A stretch of DNA of 64,000 bases, taken from NCBI GenBank assembly GCA_012026795.1, contig VEPM01000013.1, forward strand, positions 56,485 through 120,484, given 5' to 3'. The notes beneath the pieces were generated by a model. The model did no database searches. It saw only the letters and a list, made by a program, of their open reading frames with translations, and was not told the origin of the DNA. Made by a program: the position numbers and the translations under genes. This DNA is from Candidatus Methanoperedens sp. (GTDB lineage: Archaea; Halobacteriota; Methanosarcinia; Methanosarcinales; Methanoperedenaceae). This document shows positions 53,051-62,075 of this stretch, piece by piece; position 1 is the first letter of the stretch, and every line of letters starts with the position of its first letter.

Positions 53051-53825
53051 TAAACCACAGAGAACACAGGCGCGCCGAGCAAAGCTCATAGTCGCCAGTT
53101 GGTGAAAATCCAGCATGAGGAAAGGGTAAGCCGCCACCTCAGAACTGAACCCCACACCCTGTCTGGCAACAGACTGATGTGAAGCTGGGGGGAAGGGATA
53201 CCAGGCCGCAATTTAAAAAAAAAAGAAAGGAAGTGAAGGTTATAAGCTCCGAAATTCTGTTGAATTTGGAAACCGACGTTTTCTGTGTAACGGAAGGCAG
53301 CAATCACAACACCGAAATTAAGCATCTCCAGTCTTGGGATATAGCAGAGAGTTATGCGACACGGCAAGGTGCTGTGAGTCCAACGGGGTCTAAGACCGCA
53401 GCATGGTATCAAACGGAGACTAAGGGAACTCGGGAGACCCAGTATGCTTTCCCACAAGGAATATGCGATATCAAGCCTATAAACGGTAAGATACTGCAAA
53501 AGGCATACTGGAAGTCGGATCAGTTCGTAGTACTGTTGAAGCAGGGTAATGCCTGTGGAGGAAAGGGACTGACAGAAGAACGATTGATATCAGGGTCATA
53601 TCTACCACACTCAGAGGTGGAACGTAGATGACAACAAAACTGGTGTCTAAGACTCACATATAGAGGATGTGCTTCTGAAGAGCCGGATGAGGGAAATCTT
53701 CAAGTCCGGTTCTGTGAGGGGGCTCATAGTAACCTTGGGGCTATTACCCCATAAGAAGGTGGGCTACGGGCTCTACTCGACAGTGCACAGAGTTCCGTCT
53801 CTGTGTCCTCTGTGCACTCTGTGGT
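53051..53825. repeat. Dyad repeat interrupted by the group II intron
   Basis: The left piece (53051-53069) is AAACCACAGAGAACACAG and the right piece (53782-53825) starts AGTGCACAGAG and ends CTCTGTGCACTCTGTGGTT. Joining them restores a continuous CACAGAG-unit arm with its opposite arm, as at 52375-52438. No GxxExxY gene lies inside. Confidence 0.75.
53070..53781 (+). mobile_element. ORF-less group II intron (712 nt)
   Basis: It begins GCGCGCC (compare the GUGYG consensus) and ends CTCGAC (AY end). Domain V is 53680-53713, exactly 34 bases, beginning GAGCCGGATGAGGG with the catalytic AGC triad intact and a GAAA-type loop. Domain VI follows (TTGGGGCTATTACCCC). The boundaries are confirmed because removal restores the interrupted dyad repeat. 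There is no reverse transcriptase frame, so mobility would need a protein supplied from elsewhere. A decayed relative is at 8162-8597. Confidence 0.85.
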
Positions 53826-53840
53826 TGATTTTCTTTGCCA

Positions 53841-54050
53841 TCAGTCCAATGAACTGGTTTCAATCTTGTCAAGAGTTTTATCAACATCACTCTCTTCATT
53901 AAGCCTTGAAAGCACATCCATTACTTTTCCTATCGGCACGTCAACATTTTCTGTTATCCTGGAGATTGAATAGCCCTTCTTATGATATTCGATAATAAAT
54001 TCCTCTTTTACTCCCCGGGTCTGAGTATCTGAAAAGACAATTAGCTTCAT
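53841..54050 (-). CDS. Small HTH-like protein downstream of the TPR gene
   Basis: A 69-residue protein. FIIEYHKKGYSISRITENVD then VPIGKVMDVLSRL look like a helix-turn-helix of the kind that senses or binds DNA. It starts directly at the stop of the large repeat protein (TAGATG), so the two are co-expressed. Family not recognised; an antitoxin or regulator role for the pair is possible. Confidence 0.55.
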   Translation of the reverse strand: MKLIVFSDTQTRGVKEEFIIEYHKKGYSISRITENVDVPIGKVMDVLSRLNEESDVDKTLDKIETSSLD

Positions 54051-56990
54051 CTATTCATCCTTTGGAACAGCTATGCGTATGGTGTATAAAATTGCAATGA
54101 GTGCAGGGAGTGCAGCAGGTGAAATTATTGCAGCAGATAAAAATGGGGCGCCATATTCAAGGATTTTTTCTGTGCCTACTATCACCACAGCTTCTTTGGG
54201 AATTTCCCTTATAATTTCCTTTGTCTCTTTTTTAAGTTTGTCTATCAATTGACGCCATCTGCTTTTTATTTCTGATGGCACAGTTGGCATTTTTTCTTCG
54301 ATTTCCGTTTCTTTTTTAATTAATTCATCTTTTATTTGTTCAAACCATCTGTCATCTCTTTCTTCTAGCTTTTTGGTGATCTCCCTGGTGAATTCTCTCA
54401 CGAATTTTTGTGCTTCAGAATCGCATTTTTTTGATTCATCCAATAGATTAAGGAGAATTCCTTTGGTTTTGTTTGCATAGTCTATCAGAAGATTTCTTAG
54501 AGCTTCATCGCCTTGGGCTATGCCACCGATATCTTTATCGACTTTTTCAAATCTTGTTATTATCTCAGATTTAATCTCATCTAAGCTTTCCTTTATTTCT
54601 TTCACTCCAGCTTTAATCTCTTCTAATTCGGCTTTTATTTCTCTAGTTTGCGATTTTGTCAGCTCATTAATCGCCGCTTCCCCTATAAGCTTGCTTAAAT
54701 TATTCGACAAATGATTTTTTATCAAATCGATCCAAACGTCTTGACTATCTTTATTTTTAATTGCCTTAGAAAACATATTGCACAGATCTATTTCTGGCTC
54801 ATTTCCCTGACTTTTGAAAGCCATGCATGCATTAGTTATACATTCTATCGCTTTTCCTTCATTTCTATTTGTTTCTTTTTCAGGAAAGTAATTTAAGTAG
54901 GCATTTAAAATATCTATACATGCTCCAACTCTTGTTTTAATATGATGAATATAAGTCCTCGCATAAATTTCATCAAGTTTGCTTTTTGCTGTGTTTATTT
55001 CAATAAATCTTAAAGCCACATTCTCAACAGCCACTTCTAAATTACATTCAAAAATAGCATAATCATAGAAATCTAAGAAAATTCCTTCTTTATAGACTTT
55101 CTCCCATTTAGTTACAAGTTTGCAGAAAGAATTTTTCTCTTTGGAAAATTTAGCACTGCAAAATTCACACATAAACTTGTAATACTCGTATTCAGTTAAC
55201 TGATATGCATCACGGTATTTCACTCCAGCATCGAAATAATTCTTCTCAAGTTCATATAAGTCGGCTTCGACTGCACAAAATTCACCTAAAATAACATTTT
55301 TTCCTAAAAAATCCCATGCATCTATATCTTTTTTAGCATCTTTCAAATATGTCCCGGCTTTTAAAAGAGAACTTTTGTCACCACTCTTCAAGAAAATATG
55401 CCTATACAATTTATAGCAATTTAAGACGGCAAGAGGATATTTCCATCCATCTTTACGGTCTAAAAAAATATTAATACTTGTTTCGTATAATTTTTTAGCT
55501 GCATTAAAGTTCATTTCAGGATTAATTCCTATTTCTGCAAGATATGAATGAGAATTTCCCTGATTTATAGTAGTGCGTCCATAATCTATGCTGTTTTCTG
55601 GAAATATCTTTCTTACTTCTTCCTGCAATTTTATAGAATAATTAAGATTTTTTTCTATGTCAATTCCTAATCCTGCAAGATAAAAAAAAGAATTTGCCAG
55701 ATTTTCGATAGCACGTCCATAATAATTGCTGTTTTCTGGAAATGTCTTCCTAGCTTCTTGAAATAATTCTATAGATTCTTTAAAATTTTTTTCTGGATCA
55801 ATTCCTATTTCTGCAATCCTTTGGTATGCAATCCCTAGATTTGTAATCGAAGCTGCATATTTTGAACTTTTTTTTGGAAATATCTGGATAGCTTCTTCCT
55901 GTAATTTTATAGATTCTTTAAGATTTTTTTCTGGATCAATTCCTATTTCTGCAAGACATCCGTAAGAATTTGCTTGATTCATGGTGGAGGTTGCATAATC
56001 CATTGTTTTTTCCGAAAATATCTCTCTTGCTTCTTTCTGTAATTTTATAGATTTTTTAAGATTTTTTATTGGCTGGACTCCTTTTTCAGCAAGAATTTCA
56101 TGTGCATATCCCTGATTCATTGTGGCGGTTGCATAATCAATTGTGTTTTTTTGAAATATTTCTCTTGCTTCTTGCTGTAACTTTATAGATTCCTCAAGAT
56201 TCTTTTTTGTATCAATTCCATGTTCTCCAAGCCTTAGATGAGCATAACCTAAATTAATAATAGAATTTCCATACTCGAATGTATTTTTTTGAAATATATT
56301 TCTCGCTTCATGATATTTTTTTATAGATTCTTTAAAATTCCTTATTGGTTCAATTCCAAATTCACCGAGATCTTGATGACCAGTTCCTTGATTCATGACA
56401 GCTCGTCCATAATTGGAGCTAATTTTTGGAAATATCTTTTTAGACTCTTGTTGTAATTTTATACATTCCTCAAAATTCTTTTTTGCATCAATTCCAAGTT
56501 CTCCAAGCCTCAGATGAGCAACTCCCTGATTCATAACAGAGATCGCATAATCCAAGCTTTTTTTGGGAAACATTTTCTGTGATTCTTGTTGTAATCTTAT
56601 AGATTCCTCAAGATTCTTTTTTGCATCAATTCCTAATTCAGCAAGGTTAATATGAATAATGCCAAGATTCATACTAACTTTTGCAAAAATTATATCGTGT
56701 TTTGGACGCAATGCCATGAATATTGAAGAATAAAATCTCCCAATAAGACTATTTTCTTTTGCCTGCTCTGTTATTGATTTTTCAATTGCCTGCTCTACTT
56801 CATCAAGTAAAAAATCAAAAAATTCCTCAACTCCATTGAGTTTTATTTTAGAGCACCACTTCGAGATATCCTCACATTGCTGTTCTGTAAGGTCAACTAT
56901 ATCTTCTTCTGAAAAATCATGAATACTGTCAATAAAACTTCTTTTATCTCCTTTAATAACTGCTTCTCTGAGTCTATTGAGCTTACCCAT
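54051..56990 (-). CDS. Large TPR-like helical-repeat protein
   Basis: A 979-residue protein. Residues about 110-530 contain roughly nine copies of a 47-residue unit of the form LAELGID-x-x-KNLEESIKLQ-x-E...DYA-x-x-x-x-NQG, a TPR/Sel1-like superhelix. The next 250 residues are helical. A long coiled coil (about 785-850, EIKAELEEIKAGVKEIKESL) follows. The C terminus has a hydrophobic segment (APFLSAAIISPAALPALIAI) that may insert in the membrane. No catalytic motif is seen. It is coupled to a small HTH-like gene. A scaffold or effector of a signalling or defence system is a guess. Confidence 0.65.
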   Translation of the reverse strand: MGKLNRLREAVIKGDKRSFIDSIHDFSEEDIVDLTEQQCEDISKWCSKIKLNGVEEFFDFLLDEVEQAIEKSITEQAKENSLIGRFYSSIFMALRPKHDIIFAKVSMNLGIIHINLAELGIDAKKNLEESIRLQQESQKMFPKKSLDYAISVMNQGVAHLRLGELGIDAKKNFEECIKLQQESKKIFPKISSNYGRAVMNQGTGHQDLGEFGIEPIRNFKESIKKYHEARNIFQKNTFEYGNSIINLGYAHLRLGEHGIDTKKNLEESIKLQQEAREIFQKNTIDYATATMNQGYAHEILAEKGVQPIKNLKKSIKLQKEAREIFSEKTMDYATSTMNQANSYGCLAEIGIDPEKNLKESIKLQEEAIQIFPKKSSKYAASITNLGIAYQRIAEIGIDPEKNFKESIELFQEARKTFPENSNYYGRAIENLANSFFYLAGLGIDIEKNLNYSIKLQEEVRKIFPENSIDYGRTTINQGNSHSYLAEIGINPEMNFNAAKKLYETSINIFLDRKDGWKYPLAVLNCYKLYRHIFLKSGDKSSLLKAGTYLKDAKKDIDAWDFLGKNVILGEFCAVEADLYELEKNYFDAGVKYRDAYQLTEYEYYKFMCEFCSAKFSKEKNSFCKLVTKWEKVYKEGIFLDFYDYAIFECNLEVAVENVALRFIEINTAKSKLDEIYARTYIHHIKTRVGACIDILNAYLNYFPEKETNRNEGKAIECITNACMAFKSQGNEPEIDLCNMFSKAIKNKDSQDVWIDLIKNHLSNNLSKLIGEAAINELTKSQTREIKAELEEIKAGVKEIKESLDEIKSEIITRFEKVDKDIGGIAQGDEALRNLLIDYANKTKGILLNLLDESKKCDSEAQKFVREFTREITKKLEERDDRWFEQIKDELIKKETEIEEKMPTVPSEIKSRWRQLIDKLKKETKEIIREIPKEAVVIVGTEKILEYGAPFLSAAIISPAALPALIAILYTIRIAVPKDE

Positions 56991-57049
56991 GGGCTAACCG
57001 CTGATATATGATTCCATCGGTTAATATAAGTAATGTATGCAAAGTTCTG

Positions 57050-57652
57050 TCAAGTCCATGTTTGCCAGTGCTTTCCCTTTTTCCCATACCTCAAATACAA
57101 TTTCATAAGCGCATCCTCAACTTTTGTCAATTCCTCGCCCTCAAATTCCCCAAGATCAATGTTCATCATTTTTGCCATTTCAGCGGCTCTAATGGACACT
57201 GGCACATCTATTTTCCACACACCCCTTAACTCCCTCAAGAAAATCTGGGACGTAACCTCGCCAATCCCTTTAAACTCCATTAACTTGCCCTTTAGCTCTT
57301 CGGTGTTACCCGATTGTGCATGTAGCTCTTCCAGCGAGCCGTATTTTTCCTTGAGTTCCTTCATTATGTTCAGCAGTTTCGTCGCGGTTGAAAAATCATA
57401 CCTCACATACCCGCCTTCATCCAGTATCCTCACAAGTTCATCCCAGCCCGCATCAAGGATTTTCTCAGGGCTAAGGATACCATATTTCTTAAATGTCCTG
57501 TAAGTCTTCATTGCTATCTTTTCGCTTATCCTTGCGCCGAAAAGGACGGAGGCGAGGAACCATTTGAACCTGCCCGACGGCTTTGTTATATCTATCCCCA
57601 ATTCTTCGCTGTATAATGGGAAGCTGGAACACAAGGTTTTAATTCGGTTCAT
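57050..57652 (-). CDS. HhH-GPD-type DNA glycosylase-like protein
   Basis: A 200-residue helical protein. KGKLMEFKGIGEVTSQIFLR is the helix-hairpin-helix with the G-I-G turn (about 125-143), and DVPVSIRAAEMAKMM follows where the catalytic Asp of endonuclease III-type enzymes lies (the Asp of KIDVPV). There is no Fe-S cysteine cluster. Probably a base-excision enzyme; substrate unknown. It is divergent from endonuclease V, forming a DNA repair neighbourhood. Confidence 0.75.
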   Translation of the reverse strand: MNRIKTLCSSFPLYSEELGIDITKPSGRFKWFLASVLFGARISEKIAMKTYRTFKKYGILSPEKILDAGWDELVRILDEGGYVRYDFSTATKLLNIMKELKEKYGSLEELHAQSGNTEELKGKLMEFKGIGEVTSQIFLRELRGVWKIDVPVSIRAAEMAKMMNIDLGEFEGEELTKVEDALMKLYLRYGKKGKHWQTWT

Positions 57653-57715
57653 ATATTATCATCAGAAGTTTTACGGAAGATTATAATTATTGAAATCCCA
57701 AACATTAATAGTATT

Positions 57716-58408
57716 ATGCCAGTTATACCGGATTTCTTTCCTGCTGACACATCCAGGGAATCCCTGCTCGCAGTCCAGAAGCTGGTTTCAGGGAAGGTAA
57801 TTATAAAAGACGATTTTGGCGATCTGCGGCTCATTGGTGGCGCCGACCAGGCATTCATAGATGAGAGAATAATTTCATGCATAGTGGTTCTTGACTATGT
57901 TTCCCTTGAATTGATCGAACGCGTATTTTCGATTCAGGCTGTGACTTATCCATACATTCCCACTTTCCTGAGTTTTCGTGAAGGACCTGCCATCGTAAGT
58001 GCTTTTGGGAAGCTTAAAACAAAACCGGATATCCTGATGGTTGACGGCGCGGGTATAAACCATCCCCGCAGCGCCGGAATTGCCACGCATATCGGCGTGG
58101 CGCTGGATGTGCCAACAATCGGGATTACCAAGAAAATCTTATGCGGTTCGGGGAAAGAACCCTCATGGGTCGGTGAAGCGACCCCTCTTATCTATAAGGG
58201 GCGCGATATCGGGTGGCTCTTTAAGTCCGAAAAGAGGAGCAGGCCAATTATAGTAGCGCCAGGACATCGGGTTTCACTTGAAAGTTCTCTTTCTATCGTG
58301 AAGTCCTGCATGCGCAGCTACAAGCTTCCCGAACCTATCAGGCTTGCTCACAATTATGTGACTGAATTCAAAAAGAACATACCGACCCCACCAGGCATTA
58401 TCTTTTAA
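57716..58408 (+). CDS. nfi: Endonuclease V
   Basis: A 230-residue enzyme that nicks DNA or RNA next to inosine (deaminated adenine). Metal ligands are D44 (GGADQAF), E89 (PTFLSFREGPA) and D110 (MVDGAGINHPRSAG). The wedge motif usually PYIPG is PYIPT here, a small change. The end is convergent with the phosphodiesterase and overlaps it by 4 bases. Confidence 0.93.
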   Translation: MPVIPDFFPADTSRESLLAVQKLVSGKVIIKDDFGDLRLIGGADQAFIDERIISCIVVLDYVSLELIERVFSIQAVTYPYIPTFLSFREGPAIVSAFGKLKTKPDILMVDGAGINHPRSAGIATHIGVALDVPTIGITKKILCGSGKEPSWVGEATPLIYKGRDIGWLFKSEKRSRPIIVAPGHRVSLESSLSIVKSCMRSYKLPEPIRLAHNYVTEFKKNIPTPPGIIF

Positions 58409-58941
58409 TGAGGAGACTTTTGGAATTCAAAATAAGTGCACGAATTGTCTTTACAGCGGATGATTTTTCCTGTTACTGATTTATTTATTATTTCAAGCTC
58501 GATAGCGCTTGGCTCTGCTATTCCTGGCACTGTTGCACTTCCCGGTGAAAGCAATAGAACCTCGCTTTTATGAGCAATCGGATGATGGAAATGCCCGAAG
58601 ATCAATGCATCCACACCCATTTCTTTTGCAAGATAGCGAAGGCCGTCTGTATTTTCTGATGTTAGCTGCCCTTTGTGGATGACTCCGATATTTATTCCCT
58701 CGACCTTGATCATCTTACGCTCAGGGAGGAACTCCATAAGTTCGGGACAGTCGGTATCACCATGAACCGCAATGAGTTTTCCCATAGATTCAAGCTCGTT
58801 ATAGCAAGCAAGTGTTTCAAAATCCCCTGCGTGGATGATAAGGTCGCAGCTTTTGATTATTGAAATGAGTTCTTCAGAGAGGCGCGAAAGGAGAGATTGC
58901 TCCTGTTTTATGTGTGTGTCCGAAAGGATGATCAGGTTCAT
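58405..58941 (-). CDS. YfcE/MJ0936-type metallophosphoesterase
   Basis: A 178-residue phosphodiesterase of the calcineurin-like fold. Metal-binding motifs in order are SDTHIKQ (D8, H10), HAGDFET (D40), VHGDTD (the GD(N) motif has T here), and FGHFHHP (H). MJ0936-like enzymes hydrolyse phosphodiesters such as bis-p-nitrophenyl phosphate and cyclic nucleotides. Substrate in this organism unknown. Confidence 0.88.
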   Translation of the reverse strand: MNLIILSDTHIKQEQSLLSRLSEELISIIKSCDLIIHAGDFETLACYNELESMGKLIAVHGDTDCPELMEFLPERKMIKVEGINIGVIHKGQLTSENTDGLRYLAKEMGVDALIFGHFHHPIAHKSEVLLLSPGSATVPGIAEPSAIELEIINKSVTGKIIRCKDNSCTYFEFQKSPH

Positions 58942-59186
58942 TTGTTACTCCCTCTTTGCATTTTCTCCTTTCTTCTATCTATTATATATTATCTTTGCGC
59001 CAAATGTTTAGATTATTTAACAAAAAAGTGAACAAAAAAGAGGAAGGGGGTTAAAAAACGTGGCTTATAATATTGAAAATTATTTTTAACTCCCTTATCC
59101 CAATAAATAAATTGGTACAACCAATATATATACATATCCCTGAGCAGGTAAATTATTTTTTAAAGTTTCCTCCATTAATGAAAGGA

Positions 59187-60329
59187 TTATTTTCCCTTTA
59201 TGAAAAAGACATACAGGGCTAAGAAACCAATTGCAGTGAAAAATCCCCCAAATCCAGGGGATTTCTTTTCCAGGGACTGGGCCTGTATTGCAGCGACCTT
59301 TTGAGGTATTTCTGTGGGTGTAACTGCATCCATTTTATATGCCAGGACAGAAGGTTGTATGGTTTTGCCAACAATAACAAAAGATAAGAGCCCTGTGGTC
59401 TTTGCTTCAAAGTATGTATATGTGTCATCCTTGTTGATCCGTGTGGTTTCCAGGGGAGTCCATTCACCGTCCACGAGTCTCAGAAGTTTTATATCATAAT
59501 TATCTGCCATCCAGCTGTTATTTACCTTGAGTCGGATTGAGGCTTCTTTGAGTCTCTTTGAACCTGAATAGATGTTGAAATACTTGTACACTGTTCCTTC
59601 TGGTGTCTTATTGGCGGTCTTTGTAATGCCTTTTAGCAATTCAACCTTAAATGTCACAAAGTCTTCATTGTTCGCATCGATAACATCAAGTTCATAAACC
59701 AGATTGTTAGATTTGAATATTTGATTAACTGGCTTGTCCTTAATGAGATTGAAATCTACTTTTTCAGTGAACAGTATGTTAGAGAAGTCTTCCATCGAAA
59801 CCCCTCCTCCACCGCCACCACCTGAGGAGACACCACCTCCGCCATTACAGCTTGTGCAGGGTATGGATGTGTCTATTGTGGCAGATGAGTTGATTTTGAT
59901 AATTTTTGATTTCTCTTGCTCTTTATTACCTGCATTATCTATTGCAGAGAAATTAATTACCCATATCCCATCTGATAAATCCGGCTTTGGAAGGACTGTG
60001 GCGTATATGGTTGTAGCACCACCCGTAACTGTAAATGTTCTGGATACATCACCTGTAACGATTATCTCCTTGACGCCGGACTCAGTATCATTAGAGGAGA
60101 TATCAAGAGTAATTTTCTGATTGAACCAACCGTTCTCATCTGGAGATATGATTACACCGGCCCTTGAAAAAATAGTCACGGTAGTCAGAGGCGGAGCAAT
60201 GTCCGAATTTGCAAGTGCAATTATGCTCAACGAAGAAACACAAAGCAGCAATAATGCAACCATTCTTGAAGGGGTATGATTATTTCTCGATAGAGACTTT
60301 GTTCTTTTTCCTAATTTTATCCAGGCCAT
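59187..60329 (-). CDS. PGF-pre-PGF domain surface protein with PGF-CTERM
   Basis: A 380-residue exported protein. A basic N terminus and hydrophobic signal (ALLLLCVSSLSIIALA) precede an Ig-like beta domain (about 45-150) and a Gly-rich hinge (GGGG repeats, 165-180). The PGF-pre-PGF domain (about 190-335, DFNLIKDKPVNQIFKSNN) comes next. KKSPGFGGFFTAIGFLALYV near the C terminus is the PGF-CTERM sorting signal cut by archaeosortase. It should be lipid-linked to the cell surface. Probably an S-layer-associated or adhesion protein. Confidence 0.85.
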   Translation of the reverse strand: MAWIKLGKRTKSLSRNNHTPSRMVALLLLCVSSLSIIALANSDIAPPLTTVTIFSRAGVIISPDENGWFNQKITLDISSNDTESGVKEIIVTGDVSRTFTVTGGATTIYATVLPKPDLSDGIWVINFSAIDNAGNKEQEKSKIIKINSSATIDTSIPCTSCNGGGGVSSGGGGGGGVSMEDFSNILFTEKVDFNLIKDKPVNQIFKSNNLVYELDVIDANNEDFVTFKVELLKGITKTANKTPEGTVYKYFNIYSGSKRLKEASIRLKVNNSWMADNYDIKLLRLVDGEWTPLETTRINKDDTYTYFEAKTTGLLSFVIVGKTIQPSVLAYKMDAVTPTEIPQKVAAIQAQSLEKKSPGFGGFFTAIGFLALYVFFIKGK

Positions 60330-60440
60330 AATTTTTAATTCTCAGCCACACATATATATGTAACTATGTATATAATGCATTTAATAAATAATAATAATAA
60401 TCATTACAACGATTTTTAAAGAAAATGTGAGGGAAAAGTA

Positions 60441-60523
60441 TGCGGGGGAAGGGATTTGAACCCTTGAACTCCTGCGAGAATAGATCTTGAGTCTATCACC
60501 TTTGGCCGCTTGGTTACCCCCGC
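60441..60523 (-). tRNA. tRNA-Leu (CAA)
   Basis: On the minus strand the 83 nucleotides start GCGGGGG and end CCCCCGC plus discriminator A, giving a 7-bp acceptor stem. The anticodon arm is ATAGA-CTCAAGA-TCTAT, anticodon CAA. TTCAAATC in the T-loop is standard, and the short CTC/GAG variable arm shows a class II tRNA. The D-arm has AACCAAGCGGCCAAAGG. No intron and no encoded CCA. Confidence 0.95.
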
Positions 60524-60685
60524 GATTAGGGCATGCAGAATTATCCTTATCTGACTTAAGGATGTCGTTGATCATGAGAAACATTGGGTAAAATACATGT
60601 ATGCCAAAGTCATCTTATGACAAAAAAGAATAATATAATGAATTTTTAATAAGCACTTAAATGTTATACCTATAATTTACTAAAA

Positions 60686-62038
60686 ATGACAGACCTAAAC
60701 ATAATTAAAGCTTCGATAATTTCATCAATAAGACCCTCTGACGAGGAGAGGAACAGGTTAAAAAGCCTCGCGCACAGGATAATCGGGCGCATTAATTCCA
60801 TTGGCAAAGCCGAGAACATAGATATAAATGGTATTCTTGTGGGATCCTCTGCACGGGGAACATGGATATCCGGGGAGCATGACCTTGATATTTTCATTAT
60901 GTTCCCGCCCGATACCCGGCGACAATTCCTTGAAGAAAAAGGGCTTTATATAGCACGAAAAATTGCGACAGAAGGCGAAAGTTTTGAGGAGCGATATGCT
61001 GAGCATCCATACATTCATGCTGTCATTGATGGTTTTGAAGTTGACCTTGTCCCGGCTTTTGATGTGGAAAGCGCAGGGGAGATCAAATCAGCAGTGGACA
61101 GAACGCCATTTCATAACAAATATGTAAGTTCCAGGATAAAAGGGCTTGAAGATGATGTACTAATCCTGAAACAATTCCTGAAAGGAATAGGTGTATATGG
61201 CTCTGAGTTAAAGACCCACGGTTTTTCCGGCTATCTTGTAGAACTCCTTATAATATATTACGGTTCCTTTGAAAAGGTACTTGAAGCCGCATGTGACTGG
61301 AAATCCGGGATCGTAATTGATATCGAGAAACATGGTACAATTGTTCATAAAGACCCGATAGTTGTAATCGACCCGACCGACCCCGGACGAAACGTTGCTG
61401 CGGCGCTGTCTCTTGATAACATGTGTATTTTCATGGATAAAGCATGCGATTTCCTTGAAAATTTTGATGAATCATATTTCTATCCCAAAATTCCCCAACC
61501 GCTTGGGGATACGGATTATGAGAATATCATTTCTGCAAGAGGCACTTGCCTTATAGCGGTTGAATTTGAGGCCCCGGATGAAGTTGAGGATGTTCTGTAC
61601 CCGCAGCTTTATAAGCTTGAAGATTCATGCCGGGAGATGCTGGAACGATATGACTTCCGGGTTTACAATAGCGGAGTTTGGGCTAAAGAAAAGGCCGTTG
61701 TCCTATATGAACTTGAATCTGCAAATCTTCCATGTGTAAAAAAACACCAAGGGCCTATGGTCGGGACAAAAGAGCATGCAGCGGCATTCAAATCGAAATA
61801 TGAGACAGCAAATAAGTTTTCTAACGTGTATATCCGTAACGGGAAATATATGGTTGAAATCCCCAGGAAATATTCCAATGTGAGAAAACTTGTTGAATCT
61901 GAAATACTCAAATGCAGTCTTGGAAAGCATATAGGTGTTAGCATGAGAGAAAAGTTCAATGTAATGGAAAACCTGGAAATACTAAATATCAAAGATGAGG
62001 AATTCAGGAAATTCCTGAGGAGATTTTTCAATAAATAA
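60686..62038 (+). CDS. cca: CCA-adding tRNA nucleotidyltransferase (archaeal class I)
   Basis: A 450-residue enzyme that adds CCA to tRNA 3' ends, needed here because the tRNA-Leu gene lacks CCA. The palm has GSSARG (53-58) and the metal-binding D66-L-D68, with a third Asp in FEVDLVPAFD (about 118). The archaeal tail domains follow to residue 450. It starts 160 bases from the tRNA gene on the opposite strand. Confidence 0.95.
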   Translation: MTDLNIIKASIISSIRPSDEERNRLKSLAHRIIGRINSIGKAENIDINGILVGSSARGTWISGEHDLDIFIMFPPDTRRQFLEEKGLYIARKIATEGESFEERYAEHPYIHAVIDGFEVDLVPAFDVESAGEIKSAVDRTPFHNKYVSSRIKGLEDDVLILKQFLKGIGVYGSELKTHGFSGYLVELLIIYYGSFEKVLEAACDWKSGIVIDIEKHGTIVHKDPIVVIDPTDPGRNVAAALSLDNMCIFMDKACDFLENFDESYFYPKIPQPLGDTDYENIISARGTCLIAVEFEAPDEVEDVLYPQLYKLEDSCREMLERYDFRVYNSGVWAKEKAVVLYELESANLPCVKKHQGPMVGTKEHAAAFKSKYETANKFSNVYIRNGKYMVEIPRKYSNVRKLVESEILKCSLGKHIGVSMREKFNVMENLEILNIKDEEFRKFLRRFFNK

Positions 62039-62075
62039 GGAGATAAAGAGAGAAATAGAGAGAAAAAGAAAAATT

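Noticed and set aside
53179..53631. A 150-codon open frame inside the intact intron
   Set aside because: Lies in domains I-IV of the intron RNA and has no reverse transcriptase motif. The homologous part of copy 1 is in a different frame.
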